A DNA stretch of 29,148 nt from a virus. Numbering within the stretch: the first letter of the stretch is position 1; every line of letters begins with the position of its first letter. The position numbers were made by a program, and so were the translations under genes. The notes under the pieces are model-generated. The model was not told the origin of the DNA. It searched no databases and was given only the letters and a program-made list of their open reading frames with translations. Positions 14,650 through 21,800 of the stretch are shown piece by piece. The stretch lies in the IMG/VR virus record IMGVR_UViG_3300036832_000207, positions 1 to 29,148 of that record; one strand, written 5' to 3'.

Positions 14650-14993
14650 ACCAACCTCTTCAATACGAGTGTTACCTCGCCTCCTCCATTATTCCATACA
14701 TCCGTGATCTCGAACGATCCCAAATCTGGAAGTCCGGAGATGGGCTCCGCCGGGATATCGATGATGTCTCCTTGTACCGGAAGCAAAGGAAAGTCGCCGG
14801 TTCTGATATCGAGGATGGTGTCTTGATCGGACAGGATGCTTCCATCCTCCAGCATCACGTTCAGCGACCTCGTGTCATAGATGCCGGTCCTCGTGCCCGT
14901 GAACGAATTGCCAGCAGAAGAAGAGAAGTTAACTGGTCTGCCGAACACCGTTTGGCACGGGCTATAGACCAGGGTTGACATATTTATCGCCAT
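14646..14993 (-). CDS. Head-completion/stopper-like protein (lambda gpFII type)
   Basis: This 115-residue beta-rich protein contains TGIYDTRSLNVMLEDGSILS, then LDIRTGDFPLLPVQGDIIDI, and ends with a short ITDVWNNGGGEVTLVL strand pair. The order of an F/YD strand, DG-x-x-x-S turn, LDIR, a P-x-x-GD motif and a glycine-led last hairpin is typical of small head-tail joining or stopper proteins that seal the connector and bind the tail. Its position after the connector and before the terminator supports this. No cofactor motif is seen. Confidence 0.68.
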   Translation of the reverse strand: MAINMSTLVYSPCQTVFGRPVNFSSSAGNSFTGTRTGIYDTRSLNVMLEDGSILSDQDTILDIRTGDFPLLPVQGDIIDIPAEPISGLPDLGSFEITDVWNNGGGEVTLVLKRLV

Positions 14994-15358
14994 GTCAGCT
15001 CCTTCGCCATCAATGCATCCATTCGCTCGCAGAGCTTCACGAACAATTCCTCCCTCAGGATGGGTCTATGCGTTCCCTTCCTCACGGGACCGAATACCGG
15101 ACGACCAGCCTTCCTGCGGGCCCTCATAATCGAGTTGATTTTTTTCTGATTGTTTTCCAACCATGGCCTGCCTCTAGGCCATATTTCCGTTGTGACCGCA
15201 TTGCCCTCTTTCTCAGTATTGGGATAGTGGCGATGCATGTCCTCAACCTGCCATGCGGTCAACTCATCGGCCATCTTGTCCGGAAATTGCTCGAGCTTCT
15301 CGGTCATCTTCTCCAGACGAGCAATCAAACCGCTCACGTCTAAAGAGATGACCAGCAT
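14984..15358 (-). CDS. Small neck/head-tail protein, unknown family
   Basis: This 124-residue basic protein begins MLVISLDVSGLIARLEKM followed by a long helix, has TTEIWPRGRPWLENNQKKIN in the middle with tryptophans and basic residues, and FGPVRKGTHRPILREELF near the C-terminus. In head-tail gene blocks this slot, between the gp6-like connector and the stopper, often holds an HK97 gp10-like or Mu gpG-like protein, and the length would fit. I see no motif that proves this. The start overlaps the upstream TGA as TGATG, and the end overlaps the next start by 10 bases. Confidence 0.55.
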   Translation of the reverse strand: MLVISLDVSGLIARLEKMTEKLEQFPDKMADELTAWQVEDMHRHYPNTEKEGNAVTTEIWPRGRPWLENNQKKINSIMRARRKAGRPVFGPVRKGTHRPILREELFVKLCERMDALMAKELTWR

Positions 15359-16017
15359 CAGACTTCCAACCTAATATAATGCATGAGCAGATTGTTGGCC
15401 GCTCCACCCAGCAGACCCGACATTGCGGAGCCGGAGAACAGGGCCTTGTTCGCCATCGTTGTGTTATCGAAGTACATCACCCTGCTTTCTTTGTGCGATA
15501 TGCTTCTGATCCCGCTCACGGCCAATCGGTTCATGAGCGCCTGACCTTCTCTGACCATCAGGATGGTGGCCTGCTTGAGCGCTGGAGGAGCCCCCTCTGG
15601 CAACTCGTAGCCACCGGAGTACGTCACTGAGATCGGTTCAGAGTTGGTCCCTAGAAATTCAATCTTGCCAGACTTTGCCTCGACGGCGTAGGTGGTCGGA
15701 TCGAGCGGAGTTCCAGTGGGGCTCTCTATGAAAATTCCAGCATCGGTATCGATCGGGTAGTGGCTCAAGAACAAGCGCTTCATTGAATTCGTGTCATCAT
15801 AGTTCACGCATCGCCAAATCTCCGAGACCTCCTCGTAGGCGAACACCCTATTGCAGAGGGTGGCAACCACGTCGGAGTATTGGCTGATGTAGGTTTGAAG
15901 CAACTCATCCTGGCTGGTATCCGTGGTCGGGATACCCATCATCAGCTTCACCTCATCGAGCGTGATGAGATCGTACGTGTCCGATGGAGTAATGATCTTG
16001 ACGATCCTATCAGCCAC
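15358..16017 (-). CDS. Head-tail connector protein (HK97 gp6/YqbG-like)
   Basis: This 219-residue protein has the gp6-like connector pattern: an N-terminal LITLDEVKLMMGIP helix, QDELLQTYISQYSDVVATLCN, a middle strand region with an FLSHYPI motif (the usual L-x-x-x-P segment), a YSGGYELPEG turn, and PALKQATILMVREGQ, the A-x-x-x-x-V-x-x-x helix typical of these proteins. It forms the ring below the portal. I chose GTG 16017 because GAGGAG at 16030-16025 lies 7 bases upstream; the GTG at 16023 would be only one base from that site. It overlaps the collagen-like gene by 8 bases. Confidence 0.8.
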   Translation of the reverse strand: MADRIVKIITPSDTYDLITLDEVKLMMGIPTTDTSQDELLQTYISQYSDVVATLCNRVFAYEEVSEIWRCVNYDDTNSMKRLFLSHYPIDTDAGIFIESPTGTPLDPTTYAVEAKSGKIEFLGTNSEPISVTYSGGYELPEGAPPALKQATILMVREGQALMNRLAVSGIRSISHKESRVMYFDNTTMANKALFSGSAMSGLLGGAANNLLMHYIRLEV

Positions 16018-17410
16018 GTCCACTCTCCTCGTTGTATTGCTCGAATAGATCGCGCATGCGGATCGGCTCCGCCTCCGTGCCGTCGGACAGGATCGGAGTA
16101 ATCATGTAGGACGCGCGATCTATCTTCCACATCAGGAAGCTCGATCCGTCCTTGCCGGGCATTCCTCCAGGACCTCGCTCGCCCTTCTCTCCTGGCTCCC
16201 CACGCTCTCCCTTTATGCCCGGCTTGCCCGGCTTGCCGGCGCTCGCGATCAACTGCCAGCCATCTCCTGGGCAAGGTCCTGGCTCATCGCACTTGGCAAT
16301 GAAGCTAGAGCCGTTCAGCGCAACGATATTGAGAAAGCGATATGCACCAGTCTCGTTGTAGGTCCCCTTGATCAAGGGAGTTGATGCACTACGGCCAGCG
16401 GCGGCGACACAGCCCCAATCCTCATGGGGAGGGACTGCGGCCGTGTCGCACTTTGCTTGGTATGTGCTGCCGTGATGCATAACCAGGTCGCCTCGGTAGT
16501 TGACGCGACCATCGACGAAGCTCCCGACCTCTCTCAGGAGCCCCGTCGCCCCATCTTTACCGGGCTCGCCGGCCTTACCTTCGAGCCCTTGTTCGCCCTT
16601 TTCGCCTCGATCGCCCTGTTCGCCGCGACCACCTTGTTCGCCTTTTTCGCCTTTCTCGCCATCTTTTCCTCCAACTCCTCTCTCGCCTTGCTCACCACGT
16701 TCACCCTGGGGACCAGGATCACCCTTCTCGCCGAGCTTCCCTTCGGGCCCCTGGGCACCAGGATCGCCATCTGTCCCGCGATCGCCCGGACTACCTCTTT
16801 CACCAGGGTCGCCCTTTTCACCGCGCTCACCGGGCTCGCCCTTCCCGTCGAGGCCTCGCTCGCCCTGCTGGCCCTGCTCGCCTCGATCTCCAGGCTCGCC
16901 CTTCTCTCCGCGCTCGCCCGGTTCTCCGCGTCCACCTGGCTCACCCTGCTTACCTGGTTCACCTGGCTCTCCGCGCTCTCCGAGCTCGCCCTTCTCTCCG
17001 CGTTCTCCTGGGCCACCTTGCTCTCCCTTTTCTCCTTGCTCACCCCGTAGACCTAGATCGCCCTTCTCGCCCATCGGTCCGGGGTCGCCCTTCTCTCCCT
17101 TCTCTCCAGGGGGTCCGGCAGCACCGGGCAGGCCGGGCGGGCCAATGCTGCCGTCTCTCAGTTCCGCGAGGCGAACGCTGATCCGTTCCTCCATGGAGCA
17201 GAACATCGTGACGATCTGAACTTCCAGTCTGGAGACAATTGCGGAAGATTGCGCCTCCATCAATTTATATTGGCGCTCCCAGTCCAGCGTTGCCTTATCG
17301 AGCGTCTCAGCTAACGCTATCCTCCACGCATCAAGAAGGATTTCTTCGCTGTCTTCCGACTTGCTCGGTGAGCCTAAGAAGGTTCCTAACTTCCCGTTGG
17401 ATGCTGTCAT
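16010..17410 (-). CDS. Collagen-like virion protein with two carbohydrate-binding-like modules
   Basis: This 466-residue protein has a helical N-terminus (about 22-86, coiled-coil-like), a Gly-X-Y collagen region (about 90-289, with one register break at GLDGKGEP near 187), two related modules (about 303-338 and 349-390), a second short collagen stretch (392-422), and a unique C-terminal 45 residues. The modules read YRGDLVMHHGSTYQAKCD...DWGCVA and GAYRFLNIVALNGSSFIAKCD...GWQLIA, the pattern of chitinase-type (CBM5/12-like) binding modules, each with extra Cys. Its place between portal and connector is not usual for a fibre; it may form neck or head whiskers. ATG 17410 overlaps the portal by 80 bases; a later start would lose the helical part. 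Confidence 0.8.
   Translation of the reverse strand: MTASNGKLGTFLGSPSKSEDSEEILLDAWRIALAETLDKATLDWERQYKLMEAQSSAIVSRLEVQIVTMFCSMEERISVRLAELRDGSIGPPGLPGAAGPPGEKGEKGDPGPMGEKGDLGLRGEQGEKGEQGGPGERGEKGELGERGEPGEPGKQGEPGGRGEPGERGEKGEPGDRGEQGQQGERGLDGKGEPGERGEKGDPGERGSPGDRGTDGDPGAQGPEGKLGEKGDPGPQGERGEQGERGVGGKDGEKGEKGEQGGRGEQGDRGEKGEQGLEGKAGEPGKDGATGLLREVGSFVDGRVNYRGDLVMHHGSTYQAKCDTAAVPPHEDWGCVAAAGRSASTPLIKGTYNETGAYRFLNIVALNGSSFIAKCDEPGPCPGDGWQLIASAGKPGKPGIKGERGEPGEKGERGPGGMPGKDGSSFLMWKIDRASYMITPILSDGTEAEPIRMRDLFEQYNEESGRG
16018..16030 (-). promoter_or_regulatory. Ribosome-binding site deciding the connector start
   Basis: GAGGAG at 16030-16025 sits inside the 3' end of the collagen-like gene with a 7-base spacer to GTG 16017. 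It is the reason for preferring that start over GTG 16023. Confidence 0.5.
16541..17152 (-). repeat. Collagen Gly-X-Y coding repeat array
   Basis: About 67 near-continuous Gly-X-Y triplets, rich in GEK, GER, GEP and GEQ, are encoded here. The 9-base periodicity is visible directly in the DNA. One triplet is short by a residue near codon 190. Confidence 0.9.
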
Positions 17411-18746
17411 GGCTGACCTTCTCTGGCGGCGGTCCGTCGCTCGGTTTTGCGTCTTGGGGTCCCGCGGCAGGGGGAGCGGCGGGAGCCGCAGGAATTTTAT
17501 CGGCGGCGCTCAGCGGGACGACTTGCTGCTGCACGCGAGGCTCATCTCCGAATGGAACGGAGTCGAGGCTCTCCGAATTGCGGGCCTCGTTGGGTGCATA
17601 GATGCCGCCCTGAACTCCTCGAGCGAGCGCCTCTATGCGGTCCTTCAGGGCAGAGCGCAGGAGCACCGCGGTATCGAACTCGACGTACTCGTCCGGCTGA
17701 CCCTTGAGCTGGAAAAGATTGCCGATCGCCTCCTCAACGTGGTTGAGGCAAAAGCCCAAACCCATGGCGATCCAGCTCTGCATCAGCAATTCGGTGGAAG
17801 CATACGGGGCGCCGCCGAGCCCGAGGATTTGCAGCGGGACCCTGAACGCGAGCGCGATGTGCTCGTTCGAGAGCTTGAGCATTTCTGCCGTGGCCGCATC
17901 CTTGCCGGCGACGGCCCATGGCTGAACCTTCAATCCTGCGGTCAGTATGGGAGTGCCACCCTGGTTGAGCCCCTTCACCTGCTCGTTCCATCTATCCCGC
18001 AGGGCCTGGACCTGATCCTTATCGAGCACGAGGTCGGTGGACAAGACCGCAGATGGTCTCGCCTCATTCATATAGAACGACATTTGTTGCTTGGCTATGG
18101 CCTCTGATACTCCGATGTCCCCATAGGTGGAGACGATCGGGCTCTCACCAACCAAGGGGATCGGGTAGCGACGCTTGATGTGGAGCCGAATGTGGAGCAC
18201 GTCGCGCGCTGGCACGACGAGATACTCCTCGTCCAACTGCTTTGCGATCACATCGTTGCCGCCGAGCCAATAGAATATCTCCCCACCCACGGCCAAGCGA
18301 GGGTAGGAGACATCGGGGTTCATGATGTGGAGTTCTGAGATTTCATATCTATCGTTGCGCAGGGCCAATGCATAGGCATTGCCGTTTAGATAAACGTGGC
18401 GCACGATGTTCAGCATGAAGTCGCTGATCGACTGGTAGGCATTGGGGTATCGCAGGATGCGGGCGAGCGCAGAGGTCTTGACCCTGTCTCGCCCGCCCTT
18501 CGAATTACCACGCCAGTGATCTCCAGGGCACATGGCGACGGTCTGCGCGTAGGCAGATACGCAGGCCTCCACCATGGCCGAGCACGTAGAGGCATACAGG
18601 GGGTTGTAACCCTCCTGCCACCAATTGATCGCCGCACCATTGGGCAACCATCCGCCGGTGATGGGCAGATGGTACGGCCCTGGACGAACGCTGCCCTCGA
18701 CTGCCTTTAGGACAGACCTCAGGGTACTGGCGATCAGAGCACGCAT
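17331..18746 (-). CDS. Portal protein (HK97 family)
   Basis: This 471-residue protein forms the dodecameric vertex through which DNA is packaged. Family features are the early NPLYASTCSAMVEACVSAYAQ helix, LARILRYPNAYQSISDFM with HVYLNGNAYALALR following (the classical L-x-x-P-N and L-x-x-GNAY segments), DVLHIRLHIKRRYPIPLVGESP, KQQMSFYMNEARPSAVL, and AFRVPLQILGLGGAPYASTE, corresponding to the conserved F-x-VPP-x-xLG motif. The last 70 residues are Ala/Pro-rich and then basic. The start lies 6 bases after the upstream stop. The gene comes after the capsid genes in transcription order, whereas in most HK97-type blocks it comes before them. Confidence 0.93.
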   Translation of the reverse strand: MRALIASTLRSVLKAVEGSVRPGPYHLPITGGWLPNGAAINWWQEGYNPLYASTCSAMVEACVSAYAQTVAMCPGDHWRGNSKGGRDRVKTSALARILRYPNAYQSISDFMLNIVRHVYLNGNAYALALRNDRYEISELHIMNPDVSYPRLAVGGEIFYWLGGNDVIAKQLDEEYLVVPARDVLHIRLHIKRRYPIPLVGESPIVSTYGDIGVSEAIAKQQMSFYMNEARPSAVLSTDLVLDKDQVQALRDRWNEQVKGLNQGGTPILTAGLKVQPWAVAGKDAATAEMLKLSNEHIALAFRVPLQILGLGGAPYASTELLMQSWIAMGLGFCLNHVEEAIGNLFQLKGQPDEYVEFDTAVLLRSALKDRIEALARGVQGGIYAPNEARNSESLDSVPFGDEPRVQQQVVPLSAADKIPAAPAAPPAAGPQDAKPSDGPPPEKVSHDSIQREVRNLLRLTEQVGRQRRNPS

Positions 18747-18752
18747 TCAGAT

Positions 18753-19055
18753 TTACTCGTGCTTGGTTTTGCCGGCCGTTTGCTCTTTGGTCTGATAGTT
18801 TTGCGCCCTGCTGTGGGGCGCGGCCTCCATGCTCTTGTTGTGGAGGGGATCATTCGGATCGGGATCACTCCCATCGGGATCGTGCTCGATGATGTGGGCA
18901 CCGAGCATGGCCATGTCATTCTCCTCCTGGGTAGGAGTAGGCCTACCCTTGGAGCGAGATGCATAATCAGCCCTGGACTTGTCAGAGACCCTACGCTCGG
19001 TTTCGAGAACCCTCTTGGCATTCTCGGTCATTTCATTTTCCGCATACTTGGTCAT
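18753..19055 (-). CDS. Small hydrophilic protein of unknown function
   Basis: This 100-residue, strongly charged protein has no hydrophobic segment. The N-terminal half is helical (ENAKRVLETERRVSDKSR), then RPTPTQEENDMAMLGAHIIE, a DPDGSDPDPNDP acidic turn with calcium-loop-like spacing, and a Lys/Gln-rich end. I recall similar small proteins next to portal genes in alphaproteobacterial phages but know no function. It has a good ribosome site (AAGGAGAG) and follows a hairpin after the capsid gene. A packaging, scaffold or decoration role would only be a guess. Confidence 0.7.
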   Translation of the reverse strand: MTKYAENEMTENAKRVLETERRVSDKSRADYASRSKGRPTPTQEENDMAMLGAHIIEHDPDGSDPDPNDPLHNKSMEAAPHSRAQNYQTKEQTAGKTKHE

Positions 19056-19077
19056 TCAATCTCTCCTTAAGGGGGTT

Positions 19078-19109
19078 AGTACGCCAAGGGAAACTCCCCA
19101 TGGCGTACT
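19078..19109 (-). terminator. Hairpin between capsid and portal-side genes
   Basis: A perfect 9-bp inverted repeat, AGTACGCCA (19078-19086) and TGGCGTACT (19101-19109), encloses a 14-base loop that can itself pair GGG with CCC. It lies in the largest intergenic gap of the window, 7 bases after the capsid stop. On the minus strand no T-run follows (AACCCCCTTAAGG instead), so it is more likely a weak or factor-assisted terminator, an mRNA processing site or a 3' stabiliser for the capsid message than a strong intrinsic terminator. Confidence 0.55.
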
Positions 19110-19115
19110 TGGTTT

Positions 19116-21242
19116 CTACCAGGTGACGTTCTGGACCCAGGCGACCGTGCCCGCGCGACGCTGCGTCCAGTTCAGGGGCAACACCATCCTCAGGGCAAGG
19201 CTGTCCGTCTGGAACAGAGAGCGCTGCGGAGAAGCCACCGTGCCCGGAGAGCCAGTGCCGACCAGCTCCAAGGGTGCGGTATCCTCCATGTGGAGCGTGG
19301 CCTGATCGGACATCTCCATTCGAGGAGCGTCACCGCCGATCACCACGAAGTCGGCAGCGTCCACCAAGATCATCGTTTTTGCGGGAATGGTCGCGCTATC
19401 GATGAACGGGATGGTGGCCAGAGACCCGCCGCGAATTTCCTCGCGGAACGGGAAGATACCGGTATTCGCCGCAGTGAGCAGGGACGCGCGGAGCATGTCG
19501 GTCTGGTTGACGAGCCAGACCAAATTCCGCACGTTGCCGAAAGTATTCGTGCTGATCGCATTGATCATATTGACCAGATCGCCGATCAGAGCAGCAATCG
19601 CACCATTCGTGATCGCCGTCGCAGTCTGCGCGGCCACGCCATTGAGCAGGCCCGCGGGCCTGATCGTGGTGGCCGGATTGGCGTCGATCAGAACGCTGTC
19701 GATCGCAACGCTGGTATCCTGTTGGATGGCTTCCCTGAGCAGGCCCTCAATCGCCGGGATGGAGTGCTCGTCCATCTCCCGCGTCCAGGTCGTGATCACT
19801 GCCATCTTCTTCGGAGTAAGCGTCTGGCTGGTGAACGCTCCCTGCCTGACTGGAATAGCCAGACCCTCACCGACGAACGAGCCAGCGAGGCTGGGCGTGC
19901 GCGAGCGTGTGGGAATGACGATCCTGCCGGCGCTCCCAAAGCTCAAGGCCAATCCCCTAGGCGCGAGCCGAGTGAGAATTGCATTGGGCATGAGCAGCGG
20001 CATCAGGGCAGTATAGGTGGTCTGCGCGAGCTCCTGGGCCCAACCCGCGACCGTAGTCAGGGCAGGAGCAGAGGCGGCACGAAGCACGATATCGGCCACA
20101 ATCTTGGTGGCCTCATCCTTGTACTCCGGGTGGCGCTCTCCGATCTTTGCCCTCGCGGCCTCGAGCGTGCTACCGGCTGCCTTGGCGAAATATACCAAGG
20201 TACTGGCCTTGACGAACAGTTCGAGCACGTCGAAGCTGTCCTTCTTTCGGTTCAGGATTACCGCCGGGGCCGCCGGGTCCTCCTTGTGATCCTTATGGAT
20301 CACGGTCGTGGAGAGAGCACGAGAGCCCTCCGGACCGGTGGTCTTGGCCAAGAGTTTCTCGCTGGCGATCAGGGCCTCGCGGGTCTTTTCCAACTGGCAA
20401 ATATCCGCGTTCAGCTTCGAGGTCGTCTCGAGGTCCGTATTGCTCACATTGCTGTCGTCCATCTTGCCAATGTGATCTTCGAGGTTCTCACGCTTGGAAG
20501 TGATTGCGGCCTCCAAGTCGATAATGCGCTGTGCTAGGCTAGACATATGTCTGCCCTTTCCGTTTCGATTATTATTTCTGGCGTGCCCGCCGTTGAGCCC
20601 TCGATGCCTGACCCGATCTCCATTGCCTTGCCCGGCGAAGATCATGCCGATAGTCTCGGGTGAAATATTCAAGCTCTTGGCCACAGCCAGTGCGTTCGGG
20701 TTCGCCGGAACGGCCACCACGCTGCATTCAACGAGCTCACTCTTCGTGTAGATAGAGCCCCAATCGGTGCCCTCTCTCCTCTTGGTCTCTATCGGTTTGA
20801 AACCAACGGAGACTGCCTTCAGGATGCCGGCGTCAACCAGCCTCCTAATCTCATCGATCCTGGGGCTCGTGCCCTCCGGCGCCATCTCTAGATTGGCCCT
20901 CAGGCTCTTGCTCTCCACGCGGATATTCTTCCACGTCCCTATCGGGAAGTCAGAACGATGACCAAATAGCGCGATCGGGTTTCTCTTGAAATCCTTAAAA
21001 TCCCAACCGTCGCTCATAATGATATCATCGAGACGATCAGGGGTCTCGTCGGACAGGATAAACTCCATCCCGCCTATGCTGCCCTCGTGGGTCTTGACCT
21101 TGAGGCCGCTCGCGCCTCGATCATCCCAGAGCATTTGGCAGACGTCCTCGTTGCCTATCTCGTCCACGCAATCGCTGATGAACTCATCCAACTCATCATC
21201 GTCGTATTCGCTCGGGTCGGGCACTTGCTTGGCCATATCCAT
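19116..21242 (-). CDS. Prohead protease-major capsid protein fusion (HK97 type)
   Basis: This 708-residue protein joins two functions. After an acidic 45-residue leader, residues 49-190 are an HK97-type prohead protease: GGMEFILSDETPDRLDDII, NPIALFGH with probable catalytic His95, and LKAVSVGF with probable Ser145, then VECSVVAVPANPNAL. A basic low-complexity linker (205-232) is followed by a helical delta/scaffold-like segment (234-300) and an HK97-fold capsid domain (about 335-708) with LRAASAPALTTVAGWAQELA, FVGEGLAIPVRQ and a QTDSLALRMVLPLNW end. Protease-capsid fusions occur in several phages. The capsid domain is paralogous to the gene at 22986-24050. An internal ATG at codon 233 has a good ribosome site. 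GAGGAGAT precedes the main ATG. Confidence 0.92.
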   Translation of the reverse strand: MDMAKQVPDPSEYDDDELDEFISDCVDEIGNEDVCQMLWDDRGASGLKVKTHEGSIGGMEFILSDETPDRLDDIIMSDGWDFKDFKRNPIALFGHRSDFPIGTWKNIRVESKSLRANLEMAPEGTSPRIDEIRRLVDAGILKAVSVGFKPIETKRREGTDWGSIYTKSELVECSVVAVPANPNALAVAKSLNISPETIGMIFAGQGNGDRVRHRGLNGGHARNNNRNGKGRHMSSLAQRIIDLEAAITSKRENLEDHIGKMDDSNVSNTDLETTSKLNADICQLEKTREALIASEKLLAKTTGPEGSRALSTTVIHKDHKEDPAAPAVILNRKKDSFDVLELFVKASTLVYFAKAAGSTLEAARAKIGERHPEYKDEATKIVADIVLRAASAPALTTVAGWAQELAQTTYTALMPLLMPNAILTRLAPRGLALSFGSAGRIVIPTRSRTPSLAGSFVGEGLAIPVRQGAFTSQTLTPKKMAVITTWTREMDEHSIPAIEGLLREAIQQDTSVAIDSVLIDANPATTIRPAGLLNGVAAQTATAITNGAIAALIGDLVNMINAISTNTFGNVRNLVWLVNQTDMLRASLLTAANTGIFPFREEIRGGSLATIPFIDSATIPAKTMILVDAADFVVIGGDAPRMEMSDQATLHMEDTAPLELVGTGSPGTVASPQRSLFQTDSLALRMVLPLNWTQRRAGTVAWVQNVTW
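20544..20561 (-). promoter_or_regulatory. Possible internal ribosome-binding site and start inside the protease-capsid fusion
   Basis: GGAAAGGG at 20561-20554 stands 7 bases before ATG 20546, which is codon 233. This is exactly where the basic linker ends and the scaffold-like helix (MSSLAQRIIDLEAAI) begins. Starting here would give a 476-residue delta-capsid protein without protease. This is inference only. Confidence 0.4.
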
Positions 21243-21245
21243 CTG

Positions 21246-21800
21246 CTATCTCCTCATAAAGGCCAGCCAAGAGTTTTTTACGCTCACTATCGGCCAGCCC
21301 TGCTCGTGGAGGCTCCTTAGTGCCTCGGTGACTTCCACCCCCGGATTTTGATAATCGTGCCAGACTATGATGCCGCCTTCCCTGACCAAGTCTCTCGCTA
21401 TCAGACTCTCGTGGATCACGGCCCTGAAACTATGGTCACCGTCTATAAATACCGCGTCGCATGGCTCTAATTCTTTCGTGGACAGGAATTGCGTTGGTCT
21501 GGTCAAGAGATAGAAGCGATCATCTTCAGCGTAACGCCCAGCCTCGTATGGGACCTCGGACAGTTGACATGCCAGAGTCGTTTTATAATCGGGCCACACA
21601 TCTATGCCGATGTATCTTTCCAGCGTGGGCACGTTCTCCAGGACCTGCTTGGCCGTGATCCCCAGGTTGCATCCGAACTCAATCATTACCCTCGGCTCAA
21701 CGCTCTTGACCAAGTCGACTAGAATCGAGCACTCCGTGGCACCGAGATAGTGGGAGAAATGTCCGGCCAAAATAGGAGGTGTTATGGTCTCGGTTCTCAT
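21246..21800 (-). CDS. Class I SAM-dependent methyltransferase (Methyltransf_24-like)
   Basis: This 184-residue protein is a compact Rossmann methyltransferase. Motif I is RVMIEFGCNLGITAKQV (38-54, the E-F-G-x-x-x-G loop that binds SAM), followed by YIGIDVWP (63-70, acidic ribose contact), DAVFIDGDHSF (115-125) and GGIIVWHDYQNPGVEV (142-157). The IDGDH and HDY motifs are those of Methyltransf_24-type enzymes, often acting on sugars or small polar groups in surface-glycan loci. ATG 21800 overlaps the TGA of the glycosyltransferase-like gene as ATGA; the TTG at 21824 is disfavoured. It lies between two capsid genes, so a virion glycan or capsid protein is the likely but unproven substrate. Confidence 0.82.
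   Translation of the reverse strand: MRTETITPPILAGHFSHYLGATECSILVDLVKSVEPRVMIEFGCNLGITAKQVLENVPTLERYIGIDVWPDYKTTLACQLSEVPYEAGRYAEDDRFYLLTRPTQFLSTKELEPCDAVFIDGDHSFRAVIHESLIARDLVREGGIIVWHDYQNPGVEVTEALRSLHEQGWPIVSVKNSWLAFMRR

Noticed and set aside
16500-17219. A plus-strand Ser/Pro-rich 239-codon frame and other frames across the collagen region
   Set aside because: They mirror the Gly-X-Y coding repeat. The minus-strand reading gives collagen and folded modules.
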